Shown here piece by piece: positions 38,945-49,930 of a stretch of 64,000 nt of DNA. Position numbers and translations under genes: made by a program. Below the pieces are notes generated by a model. The model was not told the DNA's origin, made no database searches, and was given only the letters and a program-made list of their open reading frames with translations. The DNA lies in the NCBI GenBank assembly GCA_012932295.1, contig JAAONU010000014.1:37107977-37171976 (forward strand), read 5' to 3'. This DNA comes from Cyclina sinensis (taxonomy: Eukaryota; Mollusca; Bivalvia; Venerida; Veneridae). The first letter of the stretch is position 1. Each line of letters starts with the position of its first letter.

Positions 38945-40485
38945 ATACTGAGATGTATATACTGTTTTATATACCTAAAGAGGATCTTGAATTGTTATGA
39001 CTTTTGAATCACTGCAGCTTTCCAACACATGTAATAAAACAATTATTTACAGTTCATGAACATGAACAGTTTATGAATAATAATTTGAAGATTTAGAACC
39101 CTTGTTCATAAATAATTCATGGAATATACTTGGGGGTAGCAGAGTGGGACAAAGTCTTGGAAATTTCATATATTATTAAAATAGTTCTGGAACCTACATC
39201 AGTCAGTGAACTGTTTAAGTGAACTAATTCCTGGAATGTTCATTATTCATTTAGTTCATGAACTTTCATCAATCATTTAAATGCTTAATAAAATTTATTT
39301 ACTATTGTTTAATTTCAATGATTTGGATGATATATCTAGTTCCTTATTTAGTTCAAGAACATTGCATGAACTGATCTGAAGCTGTGTTCATTAATTTAAA
39401 TGTCCATGAACAATTTTCTAGAATTGTTAATTTGTAAAAATTAATATTACTTGATCATCACTGCACATGGGATATATTCCATTAGTGATTGTTTAAACAT
39501 GTTCAGCTATACTTTTGCTCGACAGTTGCACCCTTACGAATGTGAGAGATCTTGATTGAAATAACACAAAACAAAACTCTGTGTAATTTCCTCATGCACT
39601 GCACTAGATTGGCAGGAATTGCAAAACATTCAGATAAAAGTTTATTGTCTGTTTAATTATTAGTTCATCTTTTGATTTAAGTAGGCAGTTCGAGTATACT
39701 CGGAAATACTTGAATGATTTTGCAGAAATTGTGTTCTGGAATAGTCGTATTACACACTTCATTTTCATAAAATCACACAATTTATTGAGCTGTGATACAG
39801 TTATACTTCAAAAACGCATTATCAGACACTTATTTGAAGAATTTTAACAGACGCCATTTTTCAAGATACTCGGCAATGTTAAAAACAGATGTTTTCCACC
39901 AAAAAGATTTGTTCAAGAATTTGGTAAATGATTCCAGTTTATTATCGCAAATGTTTTATTTATAAATTGTTCCAATTTCGAAAACAAAAACCTCTTTACT
40001 TTCACAAGAAGTCAAAACTCTTTTTTTTTTCTTTTTTTTTCCTTTTCTTGCTAGATGTGCAGTAAAAAAAGCGAATTTGTTTGAAAGATATTTCTATGAT
40101 AATAGTTGTAACATGTTATTTGTTTTATCGGAAAATTCTTGAATCCCTTAATCAAGACACTTTGAGATTTATTAAGTTTGAATGGAAACTGATAAAATAT
40201 ATAACTACGGATAATTGCTGAATGTTTTGGGCAGAATGTTGACTAATAACCTGTAGGGGTGCATGCTGATGTCAAATTGAATTAGACAATTAAATTCTTC
40301 ATATCTTACGTAATGATTACACATTTCTGTCTCTCTTGCTATATGCTAACAAGCAAAAATTAAACACATTCTAGATAATTGTACTCTTTTTTGTTAACTG
40401 TGATTCAGACTTAGAAAAGAACAGTTCCATTTGCCAATTCAATAATTTAAAATATTTGTTGATCAGTTAGACAGCATTTCATGGT
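38945..40485. other. Intron 1 segment rich in TTCATGAA motifs
   Basis: Between about 39045 and 39400 short inverted motifs such as GTTCATGAACATGAAC and GTTCATGAAC recur. A long pyrimidine tract lies near 40020. No genes were seen. Confidence 0.4.
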
Positions 40486-40489
40486 CACA

Positions 40490-41240
40490 TGCTTCAATTC
40501 TTGAGTCTACAAATCAGTAGCTGCCATGGCCACCTATCAACTGGCAACCACAGCTGCAAGATGGAAACCGCAGCAGATTCATCACAGATAAAGTACCGTA
40601 AGATTCTGGTCCACTCCTGGTGGAGCACTGCTGTTAGTTCTCGGACGTTGGCATTTTGCCCTAATGACATTAACCACCATCCAGGGTAATCTCAGGGTGT
40701 TCACTTAGATTGCAGTCCATAGAAAAGGCCAGTCAGGGCAAGACATCAATGTTGCTGATCTGTAAAAGTTGCTGTTGACACGTGCTACGTGAGTTTAGGT
40801 CATGCTGGAAGACCAGGCCTTGACCATGGTGGATCATAGGGACAACAACAGGAAGTACCAGATTAGCTGGTTGAGGTTATACCTTGGTCTGAGATCATCA
40901 CCTTGGCACAGTCACATGAGTTGGGACTTAAACCTATGGTTGATTGCTGCCCAGACTATAACTCCACCCCTTACCCTAAAGGTTGTGCAGCTGAACACAG
41001 TTGTTACCGTAGCATTCATAGCATTGTAGACATGGATCGTCTGTTGGTGTTTGACAAGTTGAAATATGACTAGACACTAAACACTTAATGTTCAGGCATA
41101 CTGACTGATTGTAGCCGACCTAAAGATGTGGGTGATGATAATATTGTGTAAGGAATAGAACATGGTAGATCCTGTGGTAGCTAATTCCCTGTTCTCTTAG
41201 CTGATTTCTGACTGTATGTAGACTTTCAAGGCATCCATGG
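40490..41240 (-). pseudogene. Tc1-like transposase fossil on the - strand
   Basis: On the - strand, intact family blocks occur in order. TVRNQLREQGIS (41180-41215) is from the HTH region and GGVIVWAAI lies near 40970. VFQHDLN (40793-40813) is where VFQHDNARPH is usual, and NVRELTAVLHQEWTRI (40602-40649) is near the C-terminus. Frameshifts and stops separate the blocks. It belongs to a different Tc1 lineage from the fossils at 1 and 33530, judged by the QHD rather than MDD form. Confidence 0.78.
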
Positions 41241-41286
41241 TTACCTGCCACTTAACCCTTAACCTCCTGAATTTTTGTAATGGATT

Positions 41287-42605
41287 TTTAGCTCACCTGA
41301 GGACAATGTCCTCAATGTGAGCTTTTGTGATGGCCCATTGTGCATCCGTTCGTGCGTCAACAATTTCTTTAAACAACTTGTCCTCCTAAACCACTTGGCC
41401 AAATTTGTTGAAACTTTGCAGGGATGTTCCTTGCATAAAGCTCTACCAAAGTTGTTCAAAGAATTCAATTCCATCAAGAACTCTGGTTGCTATAGCAATT
41501 GAAAGGAAAAACTTTGAAAATCTTCTTGTCTGAAACCACAAGGCCCTGAGCCTTAAGATTTGGTATATAGCATTGACTAGTGGACCTCTATCATATTTGT
41601 TCAAATTATGCCCCTGGGGTCAAATTTGGCCCCACCCCAGGGGTCAATGGATTTTACATAGGCTTATATAGTGAAACTTTAAAAATCTTCTTGTCTGAAA
41701 CCACAAGGCCCTGAGCCTTAAGATTTGGAATGTAGCATTGTCAGGTGGACCTCTACCAAGTTTGTTCAAATTATGCCTCTGGGGTCAAATTTGGCCCCAC
41801 CCCAGGTGTCCATTGATTTTACATACTGAAAACTGAAAATTTTCTTGTCTGAAACTGCAAAGCCTTGATCCTTAAGATTTGGTATGTAGCAAGGTCTAGT
41901 AAACCTCAACCAAGTTAGTAGAAATTATACCTCTGGGGTCAAATTTGGCCCCACCGGGGATCAACTGATTTTTACATAAGTTCATATAGGGTAAACTTTG
42001 AAAAATCTTCTTGTATGAAACTACAAGGCCCTGAGCCTTACAATTTGGTATGTAGCAATGTCTGGAGGATGTCTCTCAAGTATGTTAGAAAAATTTTCCT
42101 GGGGTCAGTATTGGCCCCTCCCGAGGGGTCACGTATTAAATAGCAGTATAGAAGAAAATCTTTAAAATATCTTCATGTCTGAAACCACAAAGCCAAGAAT
42201 TTTAAAATTTGGCATGAAGCAAGCTTTATCAAGCTTTTTCGAATAATTAGATTAGGTAAAAGGTCACCGAGGCTAAAAATAGGTTTAAATACTGTACCTC
42301 AAACAGCTTTCATTTAAAGACCAATATCTTTGATATTCGGTATGTAGGATCCTTGCATGGATCTCTACCCATGGGTAGGGTTTTAGGTTACTGGGTCAAG
42401 GTCAAGGTCACCATGATAGATTATGATAGATATTTCTACTTTCTGTCATAGAGCCTTTATTTATTGACTGATATTTTACATATTTACATATTTATATTTA
42501 CATTACTTACATATTTTCAATCAAAACATGAAATGCTGCTTAACTGCAAACCTACAGCCAAAATACTCAGGTGAGTGATCTAGGGCCATCATGGCCCTTT
42601 TGTTA
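41287..42605 (+). mobile_element. Helentron/pearl-like non-autonomous element A
   Basis: The 5' end is T-run then AGCTCACCTGA. Near the 3' end the inverted TCAGGTGAG (about 42568-42576) is followed by the palindromic TAGGGCCATCATGGCCC and TTTTGTT. The interior holds about five tandem units of 154-166 bp, each starting near TCTTCTTGTCTGAAACCACA and including a GGGGTCAAATTTGGCCCCAC block. Ends match element B almost exactly, but the internal array is unrelated in sequence. It has no coding capacity. Confidence 0.7.
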
Positions 42606-44903
42606 CAATATTACTCCTTATTATACCACAGCCTTTTTCCAACACACTCATTCCTATTCTCCAGTTCACAATTCTCTTCCTCCGGCTAGCTGACCTCTGT
42701 CATCTCTTCTCTGCCCCTGTTTCAATGATGAGTAGGGGGAGACATGTGTTATTTTACAAAAACATCTAGTTTATTTTTGCATTACTCAATAGATTTATAT
42801 GAAGCAAGCATTGCAACTCCACAATTAAAGTTGATCAGGAAACAGCTTTAGCCAAGGGGAGGTTGTATGGGGTGGGGTGGGGTGGGGTGTGGGTGGGATT
42901 TAATAAACAATTTATGCATGTGGAAAAATGAAAAAAGTGGCTTTGTTTTCGGGAAAAAAAATATGCTATTGCATATGAAGAGGATGCTTAAAATGGTAAT
43001 TGCTTTTCTTAATTAGACTCAGATTTTAATTGCTTTTCTTTACTGTGTCAAGCATTAATTATATTGCTCTGTTTACATAAAAGTTAATTGAATCTTTTAT
43101 GTATTTTGATGTGTCGAGTGTATGGGGTTTTAATTACATAGAAATCTGTGTACAATGTTTTAATTACATAGAAATTAGTGTACAATGTTTTGATTATAAA
43201 GGAATTAGTTTTTGTTGAGTGAAAGTCTTTTACAGTTGTCAGGAGTGATGGAGGAGTTTGGAATAGGCTGAGAAACAGTTTACTTTGCTTTTTTCACGTG
43301 CAAGCTGATGATGTTTTTTTTTTGCCAAGCAGGGATATAAAATAAATTCGGAATATCTGAAAATAATATTTTTGTTTAGTCTGTCAGGTCAACACACTGT
43401 TTCATAGAAAAATTGTAACCTATGCTATTAAATTAGTTCTAATCTGCTCACAAGGGCATATGAACTTCACTTACCAGTAGAAAAGTTTTGGTAATTAAAT
43501 ACACTTTTCCTAAACAGATGTCCACATTTGTGTTTAAGACATCCCCAGAAAGATAAAAATTGTCATTTGGAATCCTCACTTCTTCGATAAACCCCAAAAA
43601 GTCATGCTGACAGTCTTAAATCCTAAGGATTTGTTTTCGTTACAGCTGTAACTGAATTTTTTGTGTGTATTTTTTATATAAATGTCTGGAGTTCAATAAC
43701 TGTTGCTTTATGACCTTTCCATGAGTACATATATTATTGTTATTTTCAGAAGTGTTCTGAAACTGAGGAAACTAAATGAATATGCAAATGAGCGCAGACC
43801 TTACATTTAATCTTATTTGCATATTTACCTTTTACATCCCTTGAATATGAAAACAAGTCTGCATGTGATCTAGCCAGGTTTATGTTTGGCTTAATTTGTA
43901 TTTTGTTTCCGTTTTGTCTGCAATTAAGAGAATACATACCCAGTGGAAAATGGAAACAGTGTACCAGGAAACTTACAAGGTATGGTAGAGACTGCTTTTT
44001 GTTACAGAGAGGAAAAGTAATAAATTTTCATGTTCATTTCCAATTGTTCTAAGCTGTGTATGAAAGAGGTTACAAATTAAGTTTTGCAGTGGCGTAGGAG
44101 CTGGGGCCACTGAGGAGCCACAACCACAGCCTCAATTTTACAGCAAGTTGTGATGATCAGGCTGCGGATCAGTGGCTTCACCACTTTAAACTTAGGCCAC
44201 AAAAGTTTATTGCCAGAAACTGATGACCTCAAATAGTCGTTCATATACACAACATGTCAATTGCACAATAGAATTATATGTGGATGGTCACCTCGACTTA
44301 ATTGTCACATGTGCAACAAGTAAACGGACAATAGTTTTCTTAAAATAAGCAAGTGAGAAAAACATGCTAAAAAATTTCTTTGAAGTAAGTCGTTAATTAA
44401 AAAGAGTAAATCAAGTTCATAGTTAATTGTAAATACTCAAAAAATGAAATTGATATTAAGATCATTAAGATATTATTCATTCTTCTAGCGCTATCCGCAA
44501 TTCGCCGACAATAAAGAAAGAAGGAATTGAGCGTGATATATCTTATACAGTATAGAACGCTGAATAAAAGCGACTGCGCCCGCTAACATCACTGCATACT
44601 ACTTTCAGCTGTTATTATTTGTCATTGTAAAGCGACAGTTGTTTTAAAATATTTTTATAGTGAAATATTGTTATGGACTATATTATCTTCTTTGATGTTC
44701 ATCTATGATAAAATTATACATATTTGTTTAAACGTAAATTATTGACTGATAAGCTAAAATGACCTTGTTGTTTTCATTTTCATATGGGGAATGAATAGTG
44801 TTGTAAACAGAATAGCCTGTCAGGGACAATAACCGTAAAAAATGGCATTATAAGTAGTGAACATAATTGTGTCCTTTATAACTAAACATATGTGTTAGAA
44901 TGG
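42606..44903. other. Intron 1 segment with G-rich tract
   Basis: Apart from the G-rich tract at 42869-42898 and a local duplication of TTTTAATTACATAGAAAT (43129-43175), I see nothing recognisable. Confidence 0.4.
42869..42898 (+). repeat. (GGGGT)n tract, strong G-quadruplex potential
   Basis: Four GGGGT units are followed by GTGGGTGGG. Four or more G runs with one-nucleotide loops are the classic quadruplex pattern. No function is shown. Confidence 0.8.
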
Positions 44904-45074
44904 AAATAGATTTTAAAGTTTTTGTGATCTACCGTCCAATATAGCATGGTATCTCGTTCAGATGCGTAATTATTAATCACTCAGACCTACAGCCTTTGTG
45001 ATTAAATTAATATGTGTCTGAACTCAACACCATTCTATATTTGACGGTAGATCATTCAAACTTAAAATCTATTT
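44904..45074. mobile_element. Long foldback (hairpin) MITE, 171 bp
   Basis: The outer arms (AAATAGATTTTAA ... GTGATCTACCGTCCAATATA and its inverted copy ending ACTTAAAATCTATTT) pair over about 46 bp. The inner arms (GTTCAGATGCG...TTAATCAC with GTGATTAA...TGTGTCTGAAC) extend pairing nearly to a short loop. The whole segment can fold as one hairpin. It abuts the TTF-zinc-finger exon at 45082. Confidence 0.75.
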
Positions 45075-45081
45075 GCTAGAT

Positions 45082-45216
45082 ATGACTGCAATGGATGCAT
45101 CAAATCAACCCAGAAATTTTAAGTTTCCAGAGTGTATTTTTGGCATAAAGAATCCAGAGCAAAGATCATTTAATACTCAATGGTTTAAAATCAATCCTTG
45201 GATTCATTACGATGAG
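45082..45216 (+). CDS. Exon-like fragment with TTF-type zinc-finger region (transposase-related)
   Basis: From ATG at 45082 the frame encodes 45 residues containing FPECIFGIKNPEQRSFNTQW and FKINPWIHYDE. This resembles the start of the TTF zinc finger found in hAT-type transposases and in ZMYM1/ZNF862-like proteins (RSF...W...WLHYDE). GAG|GTAAAA at 45216/45217 is a plausible donor, after which the frame loses similarity. The Cys-containing second half of the finger would be in a following exon, which I could not locate. It is probably a transposon remnant nested in intron 1, less likely a live gene. Confidence 0.5.
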
Positions 45217-46842
45217 GTAAAACTACAAATAAAATTACAAATGTTAATATTTAGTTTATCATATCTGTCTAGGATGTTTTTGAAACAATGAACTTGATAT
45301 GTTCAAGTTGAAAAAAAGTTGAGCAGACCTTTTCACAAAAAATCTTACGATTTATCTAAAGATTTTGACTTACAATAATCGTAAGTGAAATCTTAAGTCA
45401 TTTTCATAAAATCAGTCGTATTTTTTATCTTATGATAATTTTTATTCAAGATAAAAACTTATGATACATTTTACTTGTAAATTTAATCCATTTTTTAAAA
45501 GTTTTCTTAAACACAGAATGGGGATACCCCCTCCCGTATCCACCACCTCCGCAGCCCCATGCAATGTTCATTTCTTCCTACGTGCCTGTATTGAGAAAAA
45601 ACAAACATAGTATCATCTTTTAACAAACACAGCAGTTTTCAGCTACTTTTTTCTGTTGACAAAGGCTGGGTGAAGTAACAGAACTTAAAAGAATGATGTT
45701 AATTATTCCCCTAAATAAAATATCTGGGGGCTGTATTGGATTCATGAGTGTTTGTTAGAATATCTGGGGGCTGTATTGGATTCATGAGTGTTGGTTGGTC
45801 TGGCTGTTCATAGACATAATTTGTCCACACTGTTTCTCATCAACTATTATTCAGATTTAAATATGCAAAAATTCCCAGAATCATATTAAAGTACAAAGCC
45901 TAGTGTTGTGCATGTTTTTGCCATGTTACACTGGCACAATTTTTCACTGAGTTATGGCCCTTTGATTTTTTTTTTAAAACATATAATTGGAGCATTAAAA
46001 TAATGCTCTTACCTCAAATTGGTCATGTTACTGTGTAGGGGTATTCATCATGTGTAGTGATAGCTCTTGTCCAACAAAACTGAAATGCAGTGTAAAGTGG
46101 AAGAAAAACACACCAAATTACTTTGGACAGCCAGTTTACATTGTCATATCCAGTCTATTTTGTTATATATATAAATAATCAAGCATTTATCTTCCCCGGA
46201 AGAAAGACAAATTCTCCATGTCATAGTTGTCCCTAGAGTGATTCAGGACTTTCTGTTATGAAACATTTGATCATAAATTTCAATAAAACTCCTACCACCT
46301 GATTTTCCATATAAGCACATTTGGCAGATTCTGTCATCAGTGAGAATCTAGGTCTTTGACAAGTTTCAGACCAGCCGGGAGGGGAGGCATGAGATAGTCC
46401 CAAAAGACCTTTGTTGCGACAGCATTTATTGATAAAAAAAACTTACTTGAATTCTTGCATCTCTGTTTTGCTGCCCATATTTGTTCTTGCCATTCTGTTT
46501 TTTTTTTCTTTTTGGGCATTTTTTTTTGCAAGATGAAATGAAAAATGTTTTGTGTGGGAGAGCTCCTGAAAATTGTATTTTGTGATTAGCGAAAGGAAAA
46601 TGATTTTTTTTACATGACAGTGCACAAGAAGCAATTTAATTTTAAGCTGCCAAGAAGTAATGTGACATGTTTGTCACATATTTTATGGCAGACAAAACTT
46701 GCAAGCTAAAGATTTTTTATTAAAGTTTAGAATTATGTTATGTTTTTTTGATTGTGGTATGAGAAACATTTCATGACCCAAAAAATGATACATTTTGCAG
46801 ATATTAACAGCTCTATAATCTAGCATTAAAATCTCCAGATTT
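45217..46842. other. Intron 1 segment
   Basis: It holds the 40-bp duplication at 45721-45799 and AT-rich unassigned sequence. Confidence 0.4.
45721..45799 (+). repeat. 40-bp tandem duplication
   Basis: TATCTGGGGGCTGTATTGGA plus the next 20 bases occur twice with nearly perfect identity and a period of 40 bp. It looks recent. Confidence 0.85.
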
Positions 46843-48282
46843 TTTTTTAGCTCACCTGAACCGTAGGCTCATGGTGAGCTATTAGGATTGATCAATGTCC
46901 GTTGTCCGTCGTCCATCGGACGTCCACACTTAGTTTGTTAACACTCTAGTGGTCACATTTTTGCCTCAATTGTCATGAACTTAGTCAGGATGTTTATCCC
47001 AGTGATTACTTGGACGATTTTGAACATGGGTTATTTCGGATGAAAAATTAGGTCACATGGCCCAAAAATAGAAAAACCTTGTAAACAATCTAGAGGCTAC
47101 AATTTCAGTCCAAATATCCTGGAAATGTTGCTCCGATAATTTCTAGCTCAAGTTCGAATATGGGTCATCTGGGGTGAAAAACTACATCACAGAGCCCAAA
47201 TATGGGAAAACCGTGTTAACACTCTAGACGTAATATTTTCAGTCCAAATATCCTGGAAATTTGTCGGAAAGGTTGTTTTGATAATTTCTAGCTCAAGTTC
47301 GAATATGGATCATCTGGGGTCAAAAACTAGGTCATAGAGCTCAAAAATAGAAAAATCTTGTTAACACTCTACAGGTTACATTTTCAGTCCTAATATCTTG
47401 ACAATTTGTCAAAAAGGTTGTTTGGATGATATCTAGCCCAGTTTGGAATATGGGTCATCTGTGGTCAAAAATTAGGTCACAGAGCCCAGATATGGAAAAA
47501 CCTTGTTAACACTCTACAGGTAACATTTTCAGTCCAAATATCCTGGAAATTTGTCGGAAAGGTTGTTTCGGTGATATCTATCTCAGATCTGAATATGGGT
47601 CATCTGTGGTCAAAAACTAGGTCACAGAGCCCAAATATGGAAAAACCTTGTTAACACTTCAGAGGTAACATTTTCAGTCCAAATATCCTGAAAATTTGTC
47701 AGAGAGGTTGTTTCAATGATTTCTAGCTCAAATTCAAATATGTCATCTGTTATCAAAAACTAGGTCACATGGCTGAAAAATAGAAAAACCTTGTTAACAA
47801 TCTAGAGGCTACAATGTCAGTCCAAATTATCTGGAAATTTTGCAGAAATGTTGTTCAGATAATTTCTAGCTCAAGTTTGAATATGAGTCATCTGGGGTCA
47901 AAAACTAGGTCACAGAGCCCAAATGTGGAGAAACTTTGTTAACACTCCAGAGGTAACATTTTCAGTCCAAATATCCTGAAAATTTGTCAGAGAGGTTGTT
48001 TTGTTTCTAGCTCTGGTTTGAATATGGGTCATATGGGGTCAAAATCTGGGTCACAGAGCCCAAATATGGAAAAACATTGTAAACACTCTAGAGGCTTCAT
48101 TTTCAGTCCAAATAATCTGGAAATTTGTCAGAGGGGTTGTTTTGATGATTTCTAGCTCAACTTCGAATAAGGGTTGTCTAGGTTCAAAAACTAAATCACA
48201 GATCCCAAAAATAGATAACAATTTTGTTAAAAGCAGTCATACTCAGGTGAGCCATCTAGGGCCATCATGGCCCTCTTGTTTG
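46843..48282 (+). mobile_element. Helentron/pearl-like non-autonomous element B
   Basis: The 5' end is T-run then AGCTCACCTGA (46849-46859). The 3' part has TCAGGTGAGC (48243-48252), then TAGGGCCATCATGGCCC and TCTTGTTTG. The core is about eight direct units, spaced mostly 145 bp (134-145), marked by TTTTCAGTCCAAATATCCTG at about 47100, 47236, 47381, 47526, 47671, 47815, 47959 and 48100. Each unit includes GGTCAAAAACTAGGTCACAG. It ends only about 260 bp before FREM2-like coding exon 2. It has no coding capacity. Confidence 0.75.
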
Positions 48283-48540
48283 TTGTTGTTGAGGAACTGT
48301 ATTTGTTGATTTTCTGAGAAAAAAAAATGCAAGTCATTGTGGAGTGGAATTTACATTTTTGAGTTGTTATTCAGAAATTGTTTTAATGTGAAGTCAAAAC
48401 ATGATAGAATAAACCACTTTACAATGAGACGAGGATGTGCTACAAAAGCATTCCTCAGTCCTTTCTTTGTCTTTATGTGATACAATATAAAAAGCGATCT
48501 TCAAAAAAACAAAATTTATTATGATTTTGTCTATTTTCAG

Positions 48541-48630
48541 GTGACATAGATCGTCAAAACATACAGTATGTTCTGAATGCTGGTGAGAACGCGACTTCCG
48601 ATAGCTTCTTCTTCAAGGTGTCAGATAAAG
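48541..48630 (+). CDS. FREM2-like: FREM2-like protein, coding exon 2
   Basis: The acceptor GTCTATTTTCAG and donor AAAG|GTAAGAA bound a 90-nt, phase 1-1 exon. Joined to the G left over at 12995 it reads GDIDRQNIQYVLNAGENATS then DSFFFKVSDK. This is the expected second half of a CSPG repeat (DID...I.YV..GENATSDSF.F.V.D) and directly completes repeat 12 begun in exon 1. The next exon, expected to lead towards the Calx-beta domains, was not found before the right edge. Confidence 0.9.
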
Positions 48631-49304
48631 GTAAGAATTACTATTTTAGGATTAAAGGTCAGGATCATCTAAAACCAAGGTCATCTAAGGTTAAGGTCAT
48701 CCTGTAAGATGTCCTTGTGCAACATTTTACATGGTGTGATGTCCAAGTCATTCATAAAGTGAAAATGATCGATAAAAATATTACATATGCATAATAGACC
48801 AAGATATTCCCACTGTTAGTGTACCTTCTGGTAGACAGAGTGCGAATGTCTATTATCTGAAAGTGAAAAACCCATAAAATGAAGAAAAATTTGACCACAT
48901 TGTTGATAATCACAGACCATATATAGAGCCTTCATGAACTATAAATCTAGTACGAGACAAAACAATATGTATAGATTTATCCTTCAGTAAATATAAATCA
49001 GTAATAATTCAATGGTTAAAAATGTTAATCTCAAAAGTGTTTTTGGTCTGTATTTCATTAAAGCAGCAGATTCACAGATGGGTCGAAGATGCATAAAAAA
49101 GAAAATATGAATAAATATAGAAATTCTAGTTGTAATTGTGAAGAACATATCTTAACTAAGTTACTGTCTCATATTTTGATACAGAAACATGTCATAATAT
49201 AAAGTTTTATACACTTATTGATAAAAAATTTACACTGTTAGTCATGGGGTAGATACTGTGTTAATTTTGTTAATTCTGATATAAATAGCACTAACAAAAG
49301 TACC

Positions 49305-49390
49305 TGTGGCTAAGTGGTTTAGCTGGCAATTCTTAATTTTACTGACCGAAAGAGCATGGGCTCGAATCCTGTTGAAATCAAATCTTTTTT
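49305..49390 (+). mobile_element. tRNA-like SINE head fragment
   Basis: GTGGCTAAGTGGTTTAGCTG then GC (A-box-like) and CATGGGCTCGAATCCTG (B-box-like) have tRNA spacing. The body is cut off by the element starting at 49391. Confidence 0.5.
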
Positions 49391-49930
49391 ATGCCCCCAC
49401 CATTTGTGGTGGTTGGGTGGGTAGGGGTAGAGGGGGAAGGGGGTCACATAGATTTGCCCTTGTCTTTCTATCCACTCTCATGCTGTCCTACTTTCACGCT
49501 AGTCTGTGTCACATGTAACTCCAAACATTTAACTGCTAGAGCCATGAAACTTTCTAAAAATTGTTGTCAGCATGTGAACTTATGCACCAGGGTAATTTGA
49601 TGCAAATTTATTGGAGATCGGCAGAGTTATGTTCCCTCATTAAGCAAAGAACAGCGTTTTTAGACTTGTGTTGCATGTAAGTCCAAACGTGTAACTTTCT
49701 AGAGCCATGAAACTTTCTAAGAATAGTTGTCAGCATGTAAACTTACGCACCTGGATATTTCGATTCAAATATTTTAGAGATCGACAGAGTTATGCCCCCT
49801 GATTAAGCAAAAAAAGCATTTTTAGACTCCTAAAAGTTAAGGACAATGTTTATATGTAATTGTACAATTTTTTGTGACAATACAGCGGAATGTGGGGGGG
49901 CATCCATGTCCTTTAGACACATCTCTAGTT
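49391..49930 (+). mobile_element. Helitron/pearl-like non-autonomous element C
   Basis: The 5' end is ATGCCCCCACC. Near the 3' end the inverted GTGGGGGGGCAT (49892-49903) is followed by a small hairpin (TGTC...GACA, at about 49907-49918) and CTAGT, which fits the CTRR-type terminus of Helitrons. The core is two direct units about 163 bp apart (CATGTAACTCCAAAC at 49513, CATGTAAGTCCAAAC at 49676), each containing AGAGCCATGAAACTTTCTAA and CAGAGTTATG. It has the same design as elements A, B and D but different sequence. Confidence 0.65.

Larger units (their letters stand above)
12996..48540 (+). other. FREM2-like: Intron 1 of the FREM2-like gene (35,545 bp)
   Basis: The donor is AAG|GTAAT at 12996 and the acceptor is GTCTATTTTCAG ending at 48540. 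Both flanking exons are phase 1. The intron is AT-rich and packed with repeats, listed separately. I saw no additional coding exon that interrupts CSPG repeat 12. Confidence 0.85.
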
